Positions 59,293 to 64,000 of a stretch of 64,000 nt of DNA are shown in pieces (within the stretch, counting starts at the first letter, position 1; every line of letters starts with the position of its first letter). The stretch comes from an uncultured Christensenellaceae bacterium. GTDB taxonomy: Bacteria; Bacillota; Clostridia; Christensenellales; UBA3700. The stretch lies in assembly GCA_944380285.1 (NCBI GenBank), contig CALWGZ010000006.1, forward strand, positions 62,001 through 126,000, read 5' to 3'. The position numbers and the translations under genes are program-made. The notes under the pieces are model-generated. The model did no database searches. It was not told the DNA's origin and worked only from the letters and a program-made list of their open reading frames with translations.

Positions 59293-60519
59293 TCAGCCTT
59301 TGAGGAACCCCGCCGCGACGTCCGCGCCCAGCGTCGCCGCTACGAACTCGCTCTTTTCGGCAAGTTTTTTCGCCTCGGCGAGCGTGGCGGGCAGCGTCGG
59401 ATATTTGCCCTCGGGCGCGAGATAGACGTTTTCGTCGCACTCGGGCTCGAGCGCTTCTCCGCGCGCGATGCCTTCCAGCCCCGCGTTGAGCAGCAGCGCG
59501 AACGCCAAATAGGGATTGATCGTGCAGTCGGGGTTGCGCACCTCTATGCGCTTGCTCTCGCCGAACGCATACGGCACGCGCACCAACTGCGAGCGGTTGC
59601 CCCTCGACCAAGTGATGTGGCGCGGCGCTTCGCACGTCCCCAGCCTCGCGTACGACGCCTCGCGCGGAGCGGTGAACGCGCACATCTCGGCGCTGCGGTT
59701 GAGTATGCCGGCGATGAAGGACTTTGCGTCCTCCCTCATATTTCCGTCTTCGGCGGCAAAGATGTTGACGCCGTCCTTTTTGAGCGAGATGTTGACGTGC
59801 AGTCCGTTGCCGCTCTCTCCGGGAACGGGTTTCGGCTCGAACGACGCGACCAGCCCGTTGTTGCGCGCGACGGACGCGACGACCCAGCGGAAGGTGACGA
59901 TGTTGTCCGCGGTCTCGGACACGCCGTCATAGCGGAAATCTATCTCGTTCTGACCGGGGCCGTGCTCGTGGTGCGACCTTTCGGGGCACAGTCCCATCTG
60001 TTCGAGCGTGCCGCAGATCTCGCGGCGAACATTCTCGCCTCTGTCCTTGGGGAAGACGTCGAAATAGCCTCCGCGATCGAGCGGCTCGGCGCTTCCGTCC
60101 TCTCTTTCGCGGAAGAGGTAGAACTCGCATTCCGCGCCGAAGTCGGCGGTATAGCCCATCGACGCGGCGCGCTGTTTGACCTTTGAGAGGATGTGCCGCC
60201 CCGACCCCTCGAACGGAGTGCCGTCGGGGTGACAGATGTCGCAGATCATTCTGATCACGACTCCGCCGAGCGAACGCCACGGCACGACGCTCATCGTCGT
60301 CGGGTCGGGCTTGAGGAACAGATCCGACCTGTCTATGCCGAGGAAACCTCTGACCGCCGAGGCGTCGAACGCCACCCCGTACTTGAACGCCTTTTCCAGC
60401 TGATCGGGCAGGATGGAGATATTTTTGAGTTCTCCGAACAGGTCGCAGAACGCGAGCCTGATGAACTTGACGTCGTTTTCTCTGACGAATTCGGCGACGT
60501 CGCGCTGTGTGGATACCAT
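59293..60519 (-). CDS. glnA: Glutamine synthetase type I, 408 aa
   Basis: Makes glutamine from glutamate and ammonia. The N-terminal half-barrel and catalytic domain are recognisable: GAECEFYLF (metal Glu), HHEHGPGQNEIDFRY, NGLHVNISL and EVRNPDCTINPYLAFA. At 408 residues it is shorter than the common 440-470. ATG 60519 has AGAGGTG upstream; a GTG two codons earlier is less likely. Own promoter at 60559-60587; the ANTAR gene follows. Confidence 0.95.
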   Translation of the reverse strand: MVSTQRDVAEFVRENDVKFIRLAFCDLFGELKNISILPDQLEKAFKYGVAFDASAVRGFLGIDRSDLFLKPDPTTMSVVPWRSLGGVVIRMICDICHPDGTPFEGSGRHILSKVKQRAASMGYTADFGAECEFYLFREREDGSAEPLDRGGYFDVFPKDRGENVRREICGTLEQMGLCPERSHHEHGPGQNEIDFRYDGVSETADNIVTFRWVVASVARNNGLVASFEPKPVPGESGNGLHVNISLKKDGVNIFAAEDGNMREDAKSFIAGILNRSAEMCAFTAPREASYARLGTCEAPRHITWSRGNRSQLVRVPYAFGESKRIEVRNPDCTINPYLAFALLLNAGLEGIARGEALEPECDENVYLAPEGKYPTLPATLAEAKKLAEKSEFVAATLGADVAAGFLKG

Positions 60520-60558
60520 ATGCACCTCTTCGCGCCGAGCGCGGTTTTCTATAATGAA

Positions 60559-60587
60559 ATTATAATACTTTTTGCCGCTCTTGTAAA
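60559..60587 (-). promoter_or_regulatory. SigA promoter of glnA
   Basis: TTTACA (60582-60587), 17 bases, TATAAT (60559-60564) on the minus strand. A CGCGC/GCGCG hairpin lies in the leader. The promoter sits between the glutamate-synthase gene series and glnA. Confidence 0.8.
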
Positions 60588-60601
60588 GCGTCGACGGCGC
60601 G

Positions 60602-61318
60602 TCAATTGGCGGTATAGAGTCTCTTATAGGGATTGGCGGTGTCGGGCGTCAATCTCAAAAATTTGCTACCCGTGTAGATATTCGGCTCTTTTTCGAACTT
60701 TTCGCACCACTGCTCGATCAACTCTTCGATGTGTTCGGGAAGGGTGTCGACCTTGTCGGCGCGCACCTGCGGCGGGAGCGTCGACGGCGGCTGAGCCGCT
60801 CTGAGCCATATCTCTCCGCCGTGCATTCCGGTGCCGCAAAAATAGCCCACGGTGCGGCTTTCGTCCTCTCCGCCGAGCACGACGATCGTGCCGCCGGCTT
60901 GGTACTCTCCGAGGAAGCTGCCCGCCCTTCCGCCGATGACGATCGCGGGATGGGCGTCGCGGTACGCCTTCATATGTATGCCGCAGCGATATCCGACGTC
61001 GCCTTCGACAAAGATCTTTCCGCCGCGCATCGCATAGCCGGTCGCGTCGCCGGCGTTGCCGTGAATGACGATCTCGCCCGCGTTCATCGTGTCTCCGGTC
61101 GCCTCCTGCGCGTTGCCGAACAGCTCTATCTCTGCGCCGTCGAGGTATGCGCCGAGCGCGTTGCCGGGGATGCCGTCGATCTTCAGGATCTTGTCGACGA
61201 GCGCCGTTCCGAGATATCTTTGCCCGACCACTCCCTCGACCTCGACGACCTTGTCGTGCGAGGCGGCGATCGCGGCGTTGAGTCTTTTTGCCGTCTGTCC
61301 TCTTGCGTCTATCTTCAT
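60602..61318 (-). CDS. Glutamate synthase GXGXG (alpha-subunit C-terminal) domain protein, 238 aa
   Basis: The right-handed beta-helix domain of glutamate synthase, encoded as a separate polypeptide. Repeats of the GxxxxGxxxxG kind run through the middle (GNALGAYLDGAEIELFGNAQ, GEIVIHGNAGDATGYAMRGG, GGRAGSFLGEYQAGG). ATG 61318 has GAGGTGAG upstream. It probably assembles with the FMN/FeS and amidotransferase subunits encoded immediately upstream. Confidence 0.92.
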   Translation of the reverse strand: MKIDARGQTAKRLNAAIAASHDKVVEVEGVVGQRYLGTALVDKILKIDGIPGNALGAYLDGAEIELFGNAQEATGDTMNAGEIVIHGNAGDATGYAMRGGKIFVEGDVGYRCGIHMKAYRDAHPAIVIGGRAGSFLGEYQAGGTIVVLGGEDESRTVGYFCGTGMHGGEIWLRAAQPPSTLPPQVRADKVDTLPEHIEELIEQWCEKFEKEPNIYTGSKFLRLTPDTANPYKRLYTAN

Positions 61319-61325
61319 ACTCACC

Positions 61326-62837
61326 TCACATCGATTCGCCCGCGGGCTTGACCCCGAGCAGTCCGAGTTCGCTGTCCGTCATACCTATGCCGCGCAGCAT
61401 CAGTCGGTTGCCGCGCAGCGCCTCGATCGAGTTGATGCCCATTCCGCCCATCATCTCTTCGAGTTCGTGTTTCCACGCGGTGATCAGGTTGACCAGTCTT
61501 TCGGCGCCCTCGTCGGGGTCTAGCCTTTTGACGAGGTCAGGGCGCTGAGTCGCGATCCCCCAATTGCATATGCCGGTATGGCAGCTTCGACAGAGGTGGC
61601 AGCCGAGGGCGATCAATGCCGCCGTGCCGATATAGCACGCGTCCGCGCCGAGCGCGACCGCCTTCAACACGTCTGCGGACGAGCGGATCGAGCCTCCGAC
61701 GACGATGGAGACGTTGTCGCGGATGCCCTCTTCCCTCAGTCTCTCGTCGACCCTTGCGAGCGCGAGTTCGACGGGGATGCCGACGTTGTCGCGGATGCGC
61801 GTCGGCGCGGCGCCCGTCCCGCCGCGAAATCCGTCGATCGCGATGACGTCGGCTCCGCTGCGCGCGACGCCGCTAGCGATCGCCTCGATGTTGTGGACGG
61901 CGGCGACCTTGACGATCACGGGCTTGCGGTAGCCCGTCGCCTCTTTGAGCGACATGACCAGCTGTCTCAGATCCTCGATGGAATAGATGTCGTGGTGCGG
62001 CGCGGGCGAGATGGCGTCGCTGCCTTCGGGGATCATGCGCGTCTCGGCGACGTCGGCGGTGATCTTCGCCGCCGGCAGGTGTCCGCCTATGCCGGGTTTT
62101 GCGCCCTGCCCCATCTTTATCTCGATCGCCGCGGCGGCGTCGAGATAGTCCCTGAACACTCCGAACCTGCCCGACGCGACCTGCACGATCGTGTTTTTGC
62201 CGTATTTGTAAAAGTCGCGGTGCAGACCGCCCTCGCCCGTGTTATAGAAGATGCCCAGCCTCTCCGCAGCCTTGGCGAGCGCGGCGTGGACGTTGTAGCT
62301 GACCGAGCCGTAGCTCATCGCCGAAAACATGACGGGCACGTCGAGTTCGAGCTGCGGGGGAAGGGTGTCTTTGAGCCTGCCGTTTCGGTCGCGTTCTATC
62401 GTCACGTTGCGGCACCCCAATCTCAGACGCGTCTCCATCGGCTCGCGCAGCGGGTCTATCGACGGGTTGGTCACCTGCGACGCATTGATCAAAAGTCTGT
62501 TCCAAAATTCGGGATATGTATTGGGATTTCCCATCGAAGAGAGCAAGACTCCGCCGCTTTGCGCCTGTCTGTATATCTCGTCGACGGCGTCGCGGCTCCA
62601 ATTGGCGTTGGCGCGATATGCGTCGTTCGACGCGGCGATCTTGAGCGCGCCGGTCGGGCATACGCATACGCAGCGGTGGCAGTTGACGCACTTGGCGTCA
62701 TCCGCGACCATCGCCCCTCTCTTTGGGTCAAAGGAATGGACTCCGTTTGCGCACTGTCTCTCGCAGAGGCGGCACGCGGTGCATTTGCTCTCGTTCCTCA
62801 GCACTTCGAACGACGGAAGGATATAGCGCACTTTCAT
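61326..62837 (-). CDS. gltB: Glutamate synthase central/FMN domain with two [4Fe-4S] clusters (archaeal type), 503 aa
   Basis: The synthase core: makes glutamate from 2-oxoglutarate and the ammonia supplied by the amidotransferase. Two ferredoxin clusters are at the start (Cys19/22/25/29 and Cys50/53/56/60). The FMN barrel follows with GGLHRDFYKYG, KMGQGAKPGIGGHLP, SPAPHHDIYSIEDL and GFRGGTGAAP. The CHLCRSCHTGICNWGIATQ stretch supplies the 3Fe-4S cysteines. It overlaps the amidotransferase gene by four bases. No separate small subunit gene is in the window. Confidence 0.95.
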   Translation of the reverse strand: MKVRYILPSFEVLRNESKCTACRLCERQCANGVHSFDPKRGAMVADDAKCVNCHRCVCVCPTGALKIAASNDAYRANANWSRDAVDEIYRQAQSGGVLLSSMGNPNTYPEFWNRLLINASQVTNPSIDPLREPMETRLRLGCRNVTIERDRNGRLKDTLPPQLELDVPVMFSAMSYGSVSYNVHAALAKAAERLGIFYNTGEGGLHRDFYKYGKNTIVQVASGRFGVFRDYLDAAAAIEIKMGQGAKPGIGGHLPAAKITADVAETRMIPEGSDAISPAPHHDIYSIEDLRQLVMSLKEATGYRKPVIVKVAAVHNIEAIASGVARSGADVIAIDGFRGGTGAAPTRIRDNVGIPVELALARVDERLREEGIRDNVSIVVGGSIRSSADVLKAVALGADACYIGTAALIALGCHLCRSCHTGICNWGIATQRPDLVKRLDPDEGAERLVNLITAWKHELEEMMGGMGINSIEALRGNRLMLRGIGMTDSELGLLGVKPAGESM

Positions 62838-63931
62838 CTTGCCGCCTCCTTGCCGTAAAGCTCGAAGACGACCGCCTCGCCGCCGGCGGGCGCCCAAACT
62901 CTGTCGAGATCGGGCTCTATGCGGCGGATCGCGCTCTCCTCGCTCGCGACAAACGCGAGGTCGCCCTTTTCGGCGCAGACGGCGGAGCGCAATTTGAGCC
63001 TGTCGTTAAGCGCCATGATGCCGCCGTCGTAACCGACGATGATCGAGAACGGACCGGTGATCAAAAGCGACGGGAAGGCTCTGCGCAAAAAGCGCTCCTC
63101 ACGCTGCTCCTCTTCGCTCTTTGTCTCGATCGTCGTCCAAAACGACGGCGCGATCACCTTGGCGGCTTCGCGCAGCGTCAACCCGCGTTTGCGGACGAGG
63201 TAGTCCATGATGTAGGTGATGACCTCCGTGTCCGTCCTCAGCGTGCACTTGTAGCCGAACATCTCGATGTAGCGGCGGTTGGCGTCGTAGGACGAGATCT
63301 CGCCGTTATGAACGATCGTGAAGTCGAGCAGCCCGAACGGGTGCGCGCCGCCCCACCAGCCGGGGGTATTGGTCGGATATCTGCCGTGGCAGGTCCAGCA
63401 ATAGCCCTCATACTCGTCGAGGCGGTAGAACTCGCCTATGTCCTCGGGGTAGCCTACGCCCTTGAAGACGCCCATGTTTTTACCGCTCGAAAAGACATAC
63501 GCTCCGTCTATTCCCGAATTGATGCGATTGACGCATCTTGCGACATATTCTCTCTCGTCGAGGTGGCTGTCGGCGAGTTTGCGCGGCAGCGGCGCGAGAA
63601 AATATCTCCATATGATCGGCTCGTCGGTGACCGTGGGCAGCTTGCGCGTCTGTATCTCCGACGAATACGCGATCTCGAAATGCCGCAAGATGTACTCTTC
63701 GGTCGTCTTGCGCGCCGCCCTGTCGTCAAAGAACAGGTGGAACGCATAAAATTCTTTATGGTCGGGATAAATCCCGTATCCGGCAAAGCCGCCGCCGAGC
63801 CCGTTCGATCTCTCGTGCATGACCGCGATCGAGTCGATCATACGTCTGCCGCTCATCGGCTTGCCGCTTCTGTCTATCACCGCCGATACCGCGCACCCGG
63901 ACGGGTTGCGGTACTGTCCCTCTTTTAACAT
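62834..63931 (-). CDS. Glutamate synthase class II glutamine amidotransferase domain protein, 365 aa
   Basis: Supplies ammonia from glutamine to the synthase core. The class II (Ntn) pattern is seen: SGCAVSA places the likely nucleophile at Cys13, HGRYPTNT and DFTIVHNGEISSYDANRRY place the oxyanion and substrate residues. The Cys is not at position 2, so a short propeptide would have to be cut. A strong GAGGAGG site precedes the ATG at 63931, just after the end of a glutamine synthetase gene. Confidence 0.92.
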   Translation of the reverse strand: MLKEGQYRNPSGCAVSAVIDRSGKPMSGRRMIDSIAVMHERSNGLGGGFAGYGIYPDHKEFYAFHLFFDDRAARKTTEEYILRHFEIAYSSEIQTRKLPTVTDEPIIWRYFLAPLPRKLADSHLDEREYVARCVNRINSGIDGAYVFSSGKNMGVFKGVGYPEDIGEFYRLDEYEGYCWTCHGRYPTNTPGWWGGAHPFGLLDFTIVHNGEISSYDANRRYIEMFGYKCTLRTDTEVITYIMDYLVRKRGLTLREAAKVIAPSFWTTIETKSEEEQREERFLRRAFPSLLITGPFSIIVGYDGGIMALNDRLKLRSAVCAEKGDLAFVASEESAIRRIEPDLDRVWAPAGGEAVVFELYGKEAAR

Positions 63932-63940
63932 TTTTCCTCC

Positions 63941-64000
63941 TCAGACTCCGAACAGCAACTCGCCGTATGTGGGATACGGCCACATCTCTTTCGGGGTCTT
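63941..64000 (-). CDS. glnN: C-terminal end of a type III glutamine synthetase (GlnN), partial
   Basis: The last 19 codons read KTPKEMWPYPTYGELLFGV and then stop, which is the typical C-terminal ending of GlnN-type glutamine synthetases (WP.P.Y..LLF). The remainder lies beyond the right edge. It would head the nitrogen-assimilation gene series, ten bases before the amidotransferase gene. Confidence 0.7.
   Translation of the reverse strand, partial: KTPKEMWPYPTYGELLFGV

Overview
The window reads as chromosomal DNA of a GC-rich (well above 50% by eye) Gram-positive, Clostridia-like bacterium (Bacillota), probably an uncultured gut lineage. The reasons are ER-type (SipW-like) signal peptidases with TasA/camelysin-like substrates, a lipoprotein ABC transporter with a YerC/TrpR-like regulator, KtrAB, a split archaeal-type glutamate synthase, an ANTAR regulator beside glutamine synthetase, and about seventeen promoters close to TTGACA-17-TATAAT. 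The genetic code is standard. I saw no rRNA, tRNA, CRISPR array, transposase or phage gene.

Region 1 (1-20,053, minus strand) is the most unusual part. A consensus promoter at 20,025-20,053 precedes a tight gene series: a TasA-like exported protein, a membrane-anchored McrB-like AAA+ ATPase, a SipW-like signal peptidase, a DUF2357-like (McrC-partner-like) protein with a long charged tail in place of a nuclease, a second SipW-like peptidase, another TasA-like protein and a small LRR-like exported protein. A second promoter, followed by a heptanucleotide tandem repeat in the 5' leader, then drives a further TasA-like protein and a giant surface protein of at least 3,800 residues (GLUG-type repeats, then YDG-type repeats) that runs off the left edge. 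I read this as a dedicated surface-fibre or adhesin export system with its own peptidases and an AAA+ machine.

Region 2 (20.5-32 kb) is accessory. It holds two DUF4143 ATPases, each with palindromic operator-like sites, and two convergent TasA-like genes whose leaders plus signal peptides form a 173-bp inverted repeat (171/173 identical) while the bodies are strongly diverged. That is a layout for inversion or gene conversion that would swap the expressed surface protein. A degenerate EAL-domain protein, a large secreted lipoprotein, MscL and long gene-free stretches with structured repeats complete it.

Region 3 (32-51.7 kb) carries metabolism and transport: a membrane-anchored sialidase, a glycosyltransferase, a NYN-domain protein downstream of a 2-hydroxyacid dehydrogenase with an apparently leaderless promoter, a CbxX-type AAA+ ATPase, an amino-acid ABC transporter whose binding protein looks circularly permuted, a GH30/sirtuin/zinc-ribbon operon, a MATE/aldose-epimerase/YbaK operon, KtrAB and a second MATE transporter.

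Region 4 (51.7-64 kb, minus strand) is housekeeping: secA-prfB-tsaD; pyrG behind a promoter-plus-terminator leader; and a nitrogen-assimilation cluster (end of a type III glutamine synthetase, three split glutamate-synthase domains, type I glutamine synthetase, ANTAR antiterminator).
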